Source: Roseiflexus sp. (GTDB lineage Bacteria; Chloroflexota; Chloroflexia; Chloroflexales; Roseiflexaceae). From it: a DNA stretch of 44,189 bases. The translations under genes were made by a program, and so were the position numbers. The DNA lies in NCBI GenBank assembly GCA_017743475.1, contig JAGHYV010000037.1, forward strand, positions 1 to 44,189, given 5' to 3'. Of this stretch, positions 35,301 to 42,979 are shown one piece after another; the first letter of the stretch is position 1, and each line of letters begins with the position of its first letter. The notes below the pieces were generated by a model that saw nothing but the letters and a program-made list of their open reading frames with translations, searched no databases and was not told the DNA's origin.

Positions 35301-35923
35301 ATCCAGAGAAAGCATTGGAGATATTGAGTGAGATAGAAGTCGATAAAATTTCTGAAACCTACCTAAAAGCTACGGTGTACGACGCATATGGAGCCACATA
35401 TCTTGTGCTAGAGCAATCCGACAAGGCTATTGAGGCTTATAAACAGGCTACAGACCTATCACCAGAATATATCAATCCCTGGAACGGTTTGGGAAAAACT
35501 TACATCCGGTTGGGGAAAGCGAGAGAGGCAATAGAGGCGTTCACGCAAGCTTTGGAAGTGAGGAAAAGGAATAGAAGCCTAAGAGCATCTCTATTCTGGA
35601 TACGCAACGGGCTTGGTATGGCATACTTGTTGAATGATCAACCGAATGGAGCAGCAGATTCTTTTCTGCTTGCTGAATCGTTATGCAGAAGATGCCTAGG
35701 AAAGGAGACCCTTCAGTACTATACATTGGCAAATTTGGGAGTTGCACTTTTCGGCCAGCACAAATATGAAGAATCTTTAGAGGAATTCAAGCGCTTTGCC
35801 AAAATATGCCAACCACGCGGACTCGTACAGGAATTGCTTGCTGATGTTCAATTGATCGGCAGGTGTGCCGGAATACGGGGTTGGCACCAGATAACTGCAT
35901 TTCTTACCTCTCTGTTACAATGA
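32327..35923 (+). CDS. NLR-like STAND NTPase with TPR repeats
   Basis: 1198 residues. Residues 1-205 form a helical N-terminal domain ending in ATGVAIGDGARVEHTL, a motif also found in the small adaptor upstream. A STAND/NACHT-type NTPase follows: EVFVGREREKNEF, Walker A CGEGGMGKSTLL (275-286), Walker B PIILMFDTYEAVW (Asp416), FIFVIAGR and the RGIPLAVRGIAEL motif. Residues about 560-800 are helical. Residues about 830-1190 are TPR repeats (NPWNGLGKTYIRLGKAREAIEAF in part: GLGKTYIRLGKAREAI). This is the build of bacterial NLR-related immune sensors, where TPRs sense and the N-terminus recruits an effector. The N-terminal third is G+C-rich and the rest A+T-rich (hand counts: 43/60 at 32341, 28/60 at 33541, 23/60 at 34861), indicating a chimeric gene. 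Confidence 0.85.
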   Translation: MLDDFLANLAVNLAHELLRAGADRLRTLAFGDAEERSLHHCYQAGFQAMLDTVCASLDRDHQALVETILRQFVTAPGVAQTLLDVALAGADLPDLPALRAAFDALDFDRATLPIDFDRALTAFHRSLSETLVAEATRPNSPLFNRVNLGRMLTIQALLQQQGFTLETIVQRLQRLETQAGAIVYNVIIAEATGVAIGDGARVEHTLPADVRATLDDVLRRLTKPKPLKAIPPSISPPRTEVFVGREREKNEFQRALKGVLGVTSETDWAQVFFICGEGGMGKSTLLGEYAQICEAHQEQLFWLYVDWDLTGINSQSGTVKMMQLMKDWLQGKYQLDFPCFRDVETTRSTILERVNALRSDFRGDSQEQFEHYLRANLSESDYSFYDPRERQIKYSEAFVSDLCQIARNRPIILMFDTYEAVWHFAGDWIRGGLYRYCLGNPEVGRRFIFVIAGRIPEEEEIRHRDCVRSYARPLAYYSKTLDKFTENDINDFLSKEVPNQPIAPPLVSRILFVTRGIPLAVRGIAELIRDKHDIMQIFGDIKEPLAERHVLPLVTQRFLKYCLERQKDWDRDCIYTFAIIRQSVITESSTGISARRHKFLRDIWFKAKLINSSDDFYDTREYLRRQYSFLLTSGEMHSDVRFFLRKALHQAAIQQGRLIELNEAAKDICETRLSEREGELKAQYGHDRSEREKYRDVQWQEWLLDWVNHCLWLRRYDDVTKRIVNEYVMAMRYGSEGFHRRLLSFVKEDELFYNSLPPRNKELIEKLSNLSEWSGEASLEAAKEQILEFLEGKQRILAYLTTAEAAIKKGAFEPARRQIDEAVQLYTKLYTREGQKDQTVEKEIGNALFLLGQRLSSSSRKRQIQQDSLSVLKEALNWLPDSANIRCAIGNTLLNLLRPEEAKLYFKRALEISKGTSKEAIRGLERVDHYVNTALFHPRKQARILTVEGSVLSSRGEFEEAEQLFKAAIRSDRSYIPAYVKLSLLLLRAQGNPEKALEILSEIEVDKISETYLKATVYDAYGATYLVLEQSDKAIEAYKQATDLSPEYINPWNGLGKTYIRLGKAREAIEAFTQALEVRKRNRSLRASLFWIRNGLGMAYLLNDQPNGAADSFLLAESLCRRCLGKETLQYYTLANLGVALFGQHKYEESLEEFKRFAKICQPRGLVQELLADVQLIGRCAGIRGWHQITAFLTSLLQ

Positions 35924-35924
35924 G

Positions 35925-36036
35925 TGGCCCGGCCTGGACTCGAACCAGGGACCTCTATCGAGACATCACCCCCATATGGGGCGAGAGGATGCCTCTGCCT
36001 TATCAGGGCAGCGCTCTACCCCTGAGCTACCGGGCC
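35925..36036 (-). tRNA. tRNA-Ile (GAU) with a 40-nt variable-loop insert
   Basis: Minus strand: acceptor GGCCCGG/CCGGGCC, D-arm GCTC-AGGGGTA-GAGC, anticodon arm CTGCC-CTGATAA-GGCAG with anticodon GAT, and T-arm CCTGG-TTCGAGT-CCAGG. The variable region is 45 nt. Removing 40 nt (35952-35991) restores the normal AGGTC loop. The insert is flanked by a direct repeat AGAGG and can fold as GGCATC/GATGTC and CCCC-ATAT-GGGG. CCA is not encoded (A then CTCA), unlike tRNA-Asn. A near-consensus promoter lies upstream. Identity rests on the anticodon only. Confidence 0.8.
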
Positions 36037-36048
36037 AAGGCATCCTTA

Positions 36049-36077
36049 ATTATAAGGCTTTACCCTATCTTTGCCAA
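36049..36077 (-). promoter_or_regulatory. Promoter of tRNA-Ile
   Basis: Minus strand TTGGCA (36077-36072), 17 bases, TATAAT (36054-36049), 12 bases before the tRNA 5' end. The tRNA gene should be transcribed. Confidence 0.75.
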
Positions 36078-36249
36078 GGAAGGGGGTTTTATTCCGTCCC
36101 CGCTACTAGCAGGCGCGTGCTCCTCTGAAGCAATGCCGCTATCTACAGCCTGGTCCTCTCCTGCGATGGCTGCCTGCTGGCTTGCAGGGACGGGGGCGAT
36201 CAGGTATGGATTTTCGATTAAAGCGGTCGCCAGAAAGGTTGAGTGATTG

Positions 36250-37165
36250 TATCCTTCCCAGTATGCGGCTTACCCTGTCAACTTTCGCGAGCACGTGCTT
36301 GCGGTCGTAGATGGCGGAATGGAGCCGGCCAATGGCGGCTTGTACGTTCTGCGTCAGCAAACCGACCATCAAGCCATGGATATCCTGCCGTGCGGTCGGG
36401 CTGCCGTTGGTTGGCGGTGCTGATCCTGGCCATCCTACCGGTATCTCCAACGCCCTGCTTGCCAACCGTCGGTTAGCAGCAGCCCGATGCGACCCTCACC
36501 GACATCGGGCCACATGGAACGGGAGCCGCGCACCCGTGAGCCTCTGAGTGCTCGCACTAGCCATCCATCGCACGGTTCTAAAGACTCTGCATGCATTTGA
36601 GCAGAACACGGAGGCGCAAGCGGCCTTTTGCGCCCAACTGGGGCGGCACCGCAGCAAGGATGCGGCGGTGATTGACGAGTGTGGCAGGCAATATCGATCT
36701 GACTCGACGCCCTGCCCACGTCCCGCACGTGGTCTGTGCCGTTGGTTCCGCGCCGTGCCACGCGCCGCCCAGCACAACCTTGATTGCGCCGCTGAGTCTG
36801 CACGGGACCTGGTCATCGGTGATGCTGGAAGGTGCCACTGATCGCCTAGCGTTTGCAACCTCCATCGAGCACGTCCTGGTGCCGAGCCTGCGCCTTGAGC
36901 AAACCGTGCTCATGGACAACCCGAGCGCCCATCACAGCAAGCAGGTGGAGCACCTGATCACGGTCCGCGGCTGCGAGCTCCGCTTTCTACCGGACTTCTC
37001 GCCGATTGAACCAGCGTGCGCCAAGAGTGGCTGGCACAAAGTCGGAGCGTGCAGCGTCTACGAGGTCGTGAGCGCCTCGTTGCCCGGCATTATCCCCGCT
37101 GACGCACGCAGCTTTTTGTGGCTTCCGGTGTGCCTGGCATCGAAATCAACCTTTACGAGAAACGC
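36250..37165 (+). pseudogene. IS630-family transposase remnant, several frameshifts
   Basis: Pieces of an IS630-type transposase follow one another in changing frames: YPVNFREHVLAVVDGGMEPA (N-terminal HTH region, near 36260), GISNALLANRRLAA (near 36450), AIHRTVLKTLHAFEQN (near 36560), GSAPCHAPPSTTLIAPLSL with HGTWSSVMLEGATDRLAF (36740-36860), and LEQTVLMDNPSAHHSK plus RFLPDFSPIEPA (36895-37020, the DDE region). At least three frame changes are needed, so it is inactive. No terminal inverted repeats were found by eye. It abuts a HEAT-like fragment. Confidence 0.75.
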
Positions 37166-37754
37166 TATAGAGGACCCACAGGCGGCCCTGGACGACGGCG
37201 ACTGGCAGCGGCATCGCATCGCCCTGGCCGGTCTGGCCCGCAGCGCCGAGGCGATGCCTGCCCGCTTCAACCGCAGCGCCGCCGATCTGGAGCCGCTGCT
37301 ACTGCGGGCCACTCGGGACTTGAACAGTTTCAACGCCCGGCGCTTTGCCATTACCGCTCTCTCCTACCTGCGGGTGATCACGCCAGAAGTGCTGACAGCG
37401 CTGCTGCGGCTGGTCGGCGACACGCAAGAGGTGCAAGACGACGCTCTGGCGGCAGCGGGGCGCTTCAACCGGTTGCATCCCTCGTTGGGCCAGGCGCTGC
37501 CGCAGGAACTCGTTACTGCCCTGACCGATCCCAGCGCGCTGCGGGCGCGGGCGGCTATTCGCCTGCTGGAGGCGCTGGGCACGTCACCGGTGGCCCAGTC
37601 CGCACCCGGCCTGCGCCGGCAGATCGTCGCAGCGCTGGCTGCCGCGCTGCAAGACTCCAACGGTCGCCGGTATGTGTGGGTCTCGGCGGAAAAATCGGAC
37701 GGCACGCTCGACCAGGACCTTTACCGGGCACTGCTGCGGGTGGCGGGGTTCTGA
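37166..37754 (+). pseudogene. HEAT-repeat-like C-terminal fragment
   Basis: From about 37166 the frame reads AIEDPQAALDDGDWQRHRIALAGLARS in short blocks, then LLLRATRDLNSFNARRFAIT, ALSYLRVITPEVLTALLRL, DDALAAAGRFNRL and ALRARAAIRLLEALGT, and ends RALLRVAGF. Helical repeats with this pattern are the C-terminal sensor part of some NACHT-type proteins. The N-terminal NTPase part is missing, cut by the transposase remnant. The frame joins the transposase frame by chance or by decay. It has no own start, so it is a gene remnant. Confidence 0.5.
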
Positions 37755-37804
37755 GCGCGGCAACAATCGCGGATGCGCGGTTCACATTGCCATTCCCATG
37801 TGCG

Positions 37805-37878
37805 TTCGCCCCTCATCCCCCTAACCCCCTTCTCCCACAAGGGGAGAAGGGGGAGTCTGGGCGTCCTGATGGCCGAAA
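37805..37878. repeat. Dispersed hairpin repeat A, copy 3
   Basis: CCCCCTTCTCCC (37825-37836) pairs with GGGAGAAGGGGG to 37853, followed by TCTGGGCGTCCTGATGGCCG. It matches the copies at 8547 and 8680. It lies about 50 bases after the HEAT-like fragment. Confidence 0.85.
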
Positions 37879-37972
37879 CAGGAGATGGCGCGCAGGGGCT
37901 TGCCAGAACATCTACCTCTGTGAGGGCTGACCGGGGGTTCACCCCGACAGCACGCGCCAGCCCGCGCAAGCG

Positions 37973-38192
37973 GGCTTCGCCCTGGAAGCCGGAATAGAAC
38001 ACGGATCGGCACGGATACGACGGATCAGCGCGGATGTTGATGAGTTTTGTCTGGAATAGTCTGGGCCTGCCGTGGCGCGCGAGGCGCCTGCTTCGCCTTG
38101 GAAGCTGGAATAGAACACGGATTCGGTACGGATCGGACGGATCAGCGCGGATGTTGATGAGTTTTGTCTGGAATAGTCTGGACCTGCCGTGT
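37973..38192 (+). repeat. Tandem copies of dispersed repeat C
   Basis: Two units (37973-38075 and 38090-38192) share GGCTTCGCC-TGGAAGC-GGAATAGAACACGG, GATCAGCGCGGATGTTGATG and AGTTTTGTCTGGAATAGTCTGG in the same order. A third, partial unit is at 38483-38547 and further ones are at 44070-44189. No conserved reading frame is seen; a minus-strand frame across them (37939-38511) is repeat DNA. Confidence 0.85.
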
Positions 38193-38332
38193 CACGAGGC
38201 ACCCGCTTCCGGCGACGGGTGCAGCCACGTCCAACAGACCTTATGAGCACAGCGCTCCCTATCTCCGCGCCTCCGCGTGAGCCGGTCCAATGCACGCGGA
38301 GATGTGAAGGACGCGGAGCGTAGACCGAAATG

Positions 38333-38455
38333 ATGGTCTTTGAGTCATTATTCCGCTCTAGCCCGCGCAGGCGGGCTTTGCCTTGCATAGCCAAGGTCTT
38401 CAGCCCGACGGCACGAGACGCATACCGGATGATATTCTCAATCTCCATCAGCCCC
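38333..38455. repeat. Dispersed repeat B, copy 2
   Basis: Aligns by eye with 8846-8990 (TTTGAGTCATTATTCCGCTC, AGCCCGACGGCACGAGACGC, CATACCGGATGATATTCTCA). Copy 1 lies after pheT, 29 kb away. Confidence 0.7.
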
Positions 38456-38482
38456 ACAGCACGCGCCAGCCCGCGCAGGCAG

Positions 38483-38547
38483 GCTTTGCCCTGGAAGCTG
38501 GAATAGAACACGGATCGGCACGGATACGACGGATCAGCGCGGATGTT
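38483..38547 (+). repeat. Dispersed repeat C, third copy (partial)
   Basis: GGCTTTGCCCTGGAAGCTGG, AATAGAACACGGATCGGCAC and GATCAGCGCGGATGTTA repeat the start of the units at 37973 and 38090, then the similarity ends. Confidence 0.8.
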
Positions 38548-38600
38548 ATGGTGTGTTCAACCCTGTCCAACAAGACCAATCTTTGTGAGAGGGATGCGGA

Positions 38601-39989
38601 TCACTGGAACAACCCATCCACCGCTGCGACAAGCTGGCGCAGATTACTGACGTGGTGCACTGCATCGCACATCGGACCGTAGATGTGCATATGGTTATCG
38701 TCGCGTCCCCAGCGGTAGGGTGGCTCCGGGTTGAACCACACCACACGGTGCGCGCGCCGTTTGATGATCTCAAATGCGCGTGGGTTTGGCGGCGACAGGT
38801 GATCATCCCCATCACCAAGGAAGATCACGGTTGTGCGGCGGTCTACCGCGTCGAGGTGATCCCGGATGAAGGTTGCCAGACATTCGCTCAGGTTTGTCTG
38901 CCACGGACCGCCCTGCACCCGCTCTGGCACGACGCGGATTGCCTCTTCGGGTCGCAACCGCTGGAAGTCAGCCTGCACATCGGCAATAGTGCGATAGTAC
39001 ACAAACGGTCGGGTGCGACTGATCTGATCCTGGAGCGCGTAGACCAGCATGAGCATAAAGCCGGTAACAGCGCGCATCGAGCCGGACACATCGCAGATGA
39101 CGGTAATGCGTGGCTTCAAATGTCTACGACGGTGACGGATGTCGAGCGGGACGCCGCTGTAACGCAGGTTGGCGCGAATCGTGCTTTTGGCATCGAGTGC
39201 ACCTTTGCTGGCGCGTTTCTGCCGGAGCGCGACGCGGGTGCGCAACTGCGCCGCCAGGCGATTGATAACAGCGCGCATATCATCATCGTTCTGGTGCTGC
39301 AACTCCTCGAACGGACGGTCCTGGAGGTCTTCGATAGGGCGACGGCGTCGCTCCTCAGATTCGTACTGTTGCAACCCGTTGCCGACCTCCTTGCCGATCT
39401 GCTGCGCCAGCGCCGCGCGGTTTTCGCGCGCTTCCTGCTCCAGTTGCCGCAATGCCGCCTCGCTGACCCCCGCCTGACGCAGACGTTCGAGCAATTCCTG
39501 GAGCAACTGCTCCAGACGGTCGAAGTGCAACTCGCGTAGCGCACGGCGTGTCGCCCACGGCTGAAAGCCAGTGACCATCTGCATCGCAGTAGTGTTCGCA
39601 CTGAGGAACTGGCGCATCTGGCTGCCGCTCATGCCCTGTCCAGTCATCATCATCTCGAACAGGCGGCGGAGTTGCTCTGGCGTCAACGACGCTAGCATCT
39701 GCTGGAGCGTGCGCTCCAGTTGTTCGCGCTCTTCGGGCGACATCCCACTACCGGGTTGGTGGAGCGGCGGCGGCATGTCAAGCCCGAAGAAACGCGGGAA
39801 GAGTTCATCGAACGTTGGCAGGTCGCGTGGCTCTTTCACCAGCGACGCGCGTAATGCTGAACGAAAGAACTGTTTATCAGCGACGCCAGTTATTTCGATG
39901 CAACGCATGGCATCGATGCTTTCGGCGAGCGAGATGCGCACACCCCTGGCGCGTAGCGCGTGGATAAAATCAACCACTCGTTGATCCAT
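38601..39989 (-). CDS. VWA-domain (CoxE-like) protein, second copy
   Basis: 462 residues; ATG 39989 with GGAGG just upstream. The N-terminus (VVDFIHALRARGVRISLAES) is that of CoxE-like proteins. The middle is charged and helical (EEREQLERTLQQMLASLTPE in part: REQLERTLQQMLASL). The C-terminal VWA domain keeps ITVICDVSGSMRAVTG and TVIFLGDGDDHLSPPN. It starts 12 bases after the MoxR stop and is the partner of that ATPase. It resembles the pair at 15240-17360 in domain build, but the sequences differ enough to be old paralogues. Confidence 0.9.
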   Translation of the reverse strand: MDQRVVDFIHALRARGVRISLAESIDAMRCIEITGVADKQFFRSALRASLVKEPRDLPTFDELFPRFFGLDMPPPLHQPGSGMSPEEREQLERTLQQMLASLTPEQLRRLFEMMMTGQGMSGSQMRQFLSANTTAMQMVTGFQPWATRRALRELHFDRLEQLLQELLERLRQAGVSEAALRQLEQEARENRAALAQQIGKEVGNGLQQYESEERRRRPIEDLQDRPFEELQHQNDDDMRAVINRLAAQLRTRVALRQKRASKGALDAKSTIRANLRYSGVPLDIRHRRRHLKPRITVICDVSGSMRAVTGFMLMLVYALQDQISRTRPFVYYRTIADVQADFQRLRPEEAIRVVPERVQGGPWQTNLSECLATFIRDHLDAVDRRTTVIFLGDGDDHLSPPNPRAFEIIKRRAHRVVWFNPEPPYRWGRDDNHMHIYGPMCDAVHHVSNLRQLVAAVDGLFQ

Positions 39990-40001
39990 CCCTTTCCTCC
40001 C

Positions 40002-40982
40002 CTAGTTGCCGCGGAAGCGGCTACTCTCGTCGTCGCGGCGCAACCGCCCAAATTCATCCCGCTCGCGACGCATCCGATCACCCTCATCACGAACCATTGC
40101 GCGGCGCGCGCGCTGCAGATCGCCCTCAAATTTCAGCAGCACATTCAAGGTATTCTCGATCGTCGCCCGGTCGAGATGGCGCGCGTTGAGTTCGAGCAGC
40201 GCGCGCGCCCAATCGATCGTCTCTGAGACGCTAGGGTGCTTCTTCAGATCCATACTGCGCAACCGCTGCACCAGTTCAACTGCCTGCTGCGCCAGTTTAG
40301 GCGGCAGCCCTGGAACCTTCAGATTGATGATCTGCAACTCCTGGTCTGCGGTAGGATAATCAATGTGAAGATAGAGGCAGCGCCGCTTGAGCGCCTCAGA
40401 CAGCTCGCGGGTATTGTTGCTGGTGAGCAGAACCATCGGTTGGTGGCGGGCACGGATGGTACCAAGTTCAGGCACGCTGACCTGAAAATCGCTCAGCACT
40501 TCGAGCAAGAACGCCTCAAACTCAGCGTCGGCGCGGTCGATCTCATCGATCAGTAGGGTCACGGGGCGCTCGCTGGTGATCGCTTTCAGCAGCGGGCGCG
40601 GCAGCATAAAACGGCTGGAGAAGAACACATCCTCTTCGGCTGCCAGTCGGTCGGCAGCCTCAGCGAGGGTCGTGACACCTGCCAGCAGATCGTTAAGTTT
40701 ATCGCGCAGCAACTGCGTGTAGAGAAGTTGCTTCGCGTATTCCCATTCATAGAGCGCCTTGGTTTCGTCAAGACCCTCGTAGCACTGAAGACGGATCAGG
40801 TCACGCCCGGTCGCCGTTGCCCAGACCTTTGCGAGTTCGGTTTTACCCACCCCGGCCGGACCTTCGGCGAGGATTGGCTTACCAAGTTTTTCCGCCAGAA
40901 ACACGGTGGTGGCGATTTCATCGGAAGGAATGTAGCGTTGCGCGCTCAGCGCCGCTTTGACATCGCTAATCGTGTTGAACAC
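40002..40982 (-). CDS. MoxR-family AAA+ ATPase, second copy
   Basis: 326 residues from GTG 40982 (AAAGG upstream). Walker A is ILAEGPAGVGKTELAK, Walker B is VTLLIDEIDRADAEFEAFL and the sensor reads VLLTSNNTRELSEALKRRC. It resembles the copy at 16470-17360 in these blocks and differs by a charged C-terminal tail (RMRRERDEFGRLRRDD). It lies between the metallophosphoesterase gene (14-base gap) and the VWA gene (12-base gap), so the three form an operon. Confidence 0.94.
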   Translation of the reverse strand: MFNTISDVKAALSAQRYIPSDEIATTVFLAEKLGKPILAEGPAGVGKTELAKVWATATGRDLIRLQCYEGLDETKALYEWEYAKQLLYTQLLRDKLNDLLAGVTTLAEAADRLAAEEDVFFSSRFMLPRPLLKAITSERPVTLLIDEIDRADAEFEAFLLEVLSDFQVSVPELGTIRARHQPMVLLTSNNTRELSEALKRRCLYLHIDYPTADQELQIINLKVPGLPPKLAQQAVELVQRLRSMDLKKHPSVSETIDWARALLELNARHLDRATIENTLNVLLKFEGDLQRARRAMVRDEGDRMRRERDEFGRLRRDDESSRFRGN

Positions 40983-40996
40983 TGCCGATAGCCTTT

Positions 40997-41848
40997 CTAC
41001 TCCGGTTGTGTGCCGTAGACGGTGTGCTCCATGCGAACCATGCTGTCCGTCAGTTCGATCAGAACGCCGTGGAAACGGCGCTGATCACGACCCGGATTGA
41101 TGCACCAGGTTGTGCCAATCCGGGTTGCATACGCCCCGCTCAGCGCTGGCGCTTCGTGAATGTGCCCGTGCAGGGTGAGCGGCGGTTGGTAGTGTTCGAT
41201 GAAGGTGCGCAGTGCCCGACTGCCGACGTGTCGCCCGTTCGGCATCAGGTCGAGCGGCGTATCGACTGGCGGGGTATGACAGACATACACCGTTCGTCGT
41301 GGGTCGCTGCGCCCGGCAAGTGCAGCTAGATCGTCTGCAATTGAGGGCAACCCTTCGAACTCATGGCGTTGGAGCGGTCGAATGACGCTGCCACGACTGA
41401 CAAAGGCATGATCAAAACTGAACGCCAGCAGTGATCCCTCGTCACGGCGCTCAAAATCCTTAATGCTGAACGGCGTCGGCGGCACGCAGGCGTACCCGGC
41501 GATCCAGAGATCGTCGTTCAACCGGTAGACACGCTCGTGGAGAGGGTGCGCTAGCCCTTCGACCGCGAGTTCTTCCACTGCGGCATACGCCGCCGCCCAA
41601 TCGTCGTTGCCAGGCAGCAGATAGACCTCTACCATCGGATGGTGTGCGCGAAATGCGCGGAGCGCTGGTGCGAGGTCACGCTCGACGAACCTACGCTGCG
41701 TCTCCAGTGCATCGTCACGCCGAATTGTGTGCGGCAAAAGATCCCCTGCGACAACAACCGCCTGCGCTTGACGTTGCGCTGCGAACTCGAATAATGCCCG
41801 ATAATCGGCGATGTTCCCGTGGAGATCGGCAGTACAGGCAATACGCAT
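40997..41848 (-). CDS. Calcineurin-like metallophosphoesterase
   Basis: 283 residues. The metal-site blocks are all present: MRIACTADLHGN (D, H), VVVAGDLLPH, LLPGNDDW (GND), VYVCHTPPVD and LHGHIHEAP (GHxH). The family hydrolyses phosphomono- or diesters with a two-metal centre. It heads the operon with the second MoxR-VWA pair, though a substrate link between them is not known. An extended -10 (41938-41930) lies 82 bases upstream. Confidence 0.9.
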   Translation of the reverse strand: MRIACTADLHGNIADYRALFEFAAQRQAQAVVVAGDLLPHTIRRDDALETQRRFVERDLAPALRAFRAHHPMVEVYLLPGNDDWAAAYAAVEELAVEGLAHPLHERVYRLNDDLWIAGYACVPPTPFSIKDFERRDEGSLLAFSFDHAFVSRGSVIRPLQRHEFEGLPSIADDLAALAGRSDPRRTVYVCHTPPVDTPLDLMPNGRHVGSRALRTFIEHYQPPLTLHGHIHEAPALSGAYATRIGTTWCINPGRDQRRFHGVLIELTDSMVRMEHTVYGTQPE

Positions 41849-41929
41849 ATGCTGTAGTCACAAAGATAAGCCGTCTGGCAACACCTCTGAACGCTATGCG
41901 GACAGAGAAGGGCGGGGACCTTTACCGAA

Positions 41930-41938
41930 ATTATAGCA
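41930..41938 (-). promoter_or_regulatory. Extended -10 of the metallophosphoesterase-moxR-VWA operon
   Basis: TGCTATAAT on the minus strand, identical to the elements at 9034, 17415 and 18901. No clear -35 hexamer is seen at the expected distance. Confidence 0.55.
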
Positions 41939-42109
41939 TGGACGGTGATGAAATGGATGAAATGATACCAGGCTTCTTGCTCTTTTGATAGTTTTGAAAT
42001 ACAGGACGTATATGCCGCTTCCCTGTTCCCTTGCCAGACGTGGTACGATATCTCATCAACAACGCAAACCATCCGCGCTATCTGCTCGCCTTCCCAGGAG
42101 ACACTGCTT

Positions 42110-42202
42110 ATGACCCAGACACCCCCCCATCGCACTCCGACGCAGAACACGCCGCCTGACGCCAATCCGTTCCGCTACGGCTGGCGTCTCTGGTCTCTAT
42201 GA
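42110..42202 (+). pseudogene. Truncated Uma2-like gene start
   Basis: AGGAG (42096-42100) and ATG 42110 give 30 codons, MTQTPPHRTPTQNTPP then NPFRYGWRLWSL and a stop. NPFRYGWR is a typical early motif of Uma2/DUF820 restriction-like proteins of Chloroflexi and cyanobacteria, but the chain then ends, where relatives continue for about 200 residues. It is read as a remnant of a longer gene, deleted or replaced downstream. Confidence 0.45.
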
Positions 42203-42254
42203 TGAATATTAGCCCGATGCGCACATCGACTGTCTTGCATGTAGCGGCACAGGC

Positions 42255-42977
42255 TCAGTGCTGTCTGCTATTCAGCGGCATTTCGTCATACGTGCAACCG
42301 TCCAGTTCCCGACCGGTCAGATCTTTGCGCACCCCGCCCCATTGCTTGAAGAAAAACGGCACATGTGCGCGCCGGCACTGTTCCAGAATCGAGCGAACCC
42401 ACTCCGCCTGCATCGGGCGCGCACCAGGACCCGACTCACCGCCGACAATCACCCAGTGGATCCCGTCGAGCGGAAGGTCGTCCAGCGGACCTAATAACGG
42501 TTCACACGATAAAAAGCGTACATATGCCGGAACCGCCTGAAGATCGTGAATCCGATGGATCACGCGCCGGTTTTCGACGCTGACCCCCATCCAGATATTC
42601 GGCGCCCAATCGAGATGCTGCGCCAGGTCGCGCAGGCGTGCGCTACGTTTTGTCAGGATCTGAAACGTGTGCTGTGGACAGTCGTGCATCGTTGCGAACA
42701 CACGCTGAATGAACTCCAGCGGAACGCTTTCGTGGAACAGGTCGCTCATCGAGTTCACGAAGATCATGCGGGGCTGACGCCGGCGTTTCGGGAGGTCAAG
42801 CACGGCGGGATGCAACGTGACAGTGAAGCCGTTGCGGTAGCGGACGCTGCCCATCGCCTGAAGACGACGCGCGAGGCGTTCAGCGTAGCAGTGTTTGCAC
42901 CCGGTGCTGACTTTTGAGCAACCGGTTACTGGATTCCACGTCGCTTCAGTCCATTCGATGTTCGAGTGTTCAGCCAT
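42255..42977 (-). CDS. Phage Gp37/Gp68-type (DUF5131) three-Cys protein
   Basis: 240 residues. It opens [20 protein letters not shown] with Cys20, Cys27 and Cys30 in [18 protein letters not shown], a C-x6-C-x2-C cluster that resembles radical-SAM metal sites. Then [36 protein letters not shown] and [16 protein letters not shown] follow, all standard for the family. Its reaction is not established. It starts 2 bases after the TcmP stop, and the two families are known to occur together in phages and defence-rich regions. Confidence 0.9.
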   Translation of the reverse strand: MAEHSNIEWTEATWNPVTGCSKVSTGCKHCYAERLARRLQAMGSVRYRNGFTVTLHPAVLDLPKRRRQPRMIFVNSMSDLFHESVPLEFIQRVFATMHDCPQHTFQILTKRSARLRDLAQHLDWAPNIWMGVSVENRRVIHRIHDLQAVPAYVRFLSCEPLLGPLDDLPLDGIHWVIVGGESGPGARPMQAEWVRSILEQCRRAHVPFFFKQWGGVRKDLTGRELDGCTYDEMPLNSRQH

Positions 42978-42979
42978 GA

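Noticed and set aside
37939-38511. Minus-strand 190-codon frame
   Set aside because: It consists of copies of dispersed repeat C and has internal repeats of the same peptide; no ribosome site.
41629-42165. Minus-strand 178-codon frame over the metallophosphoesterase start
   Set aside because: It overlaps the 5' end of a clear gene in another frame and has no recognisable domain.
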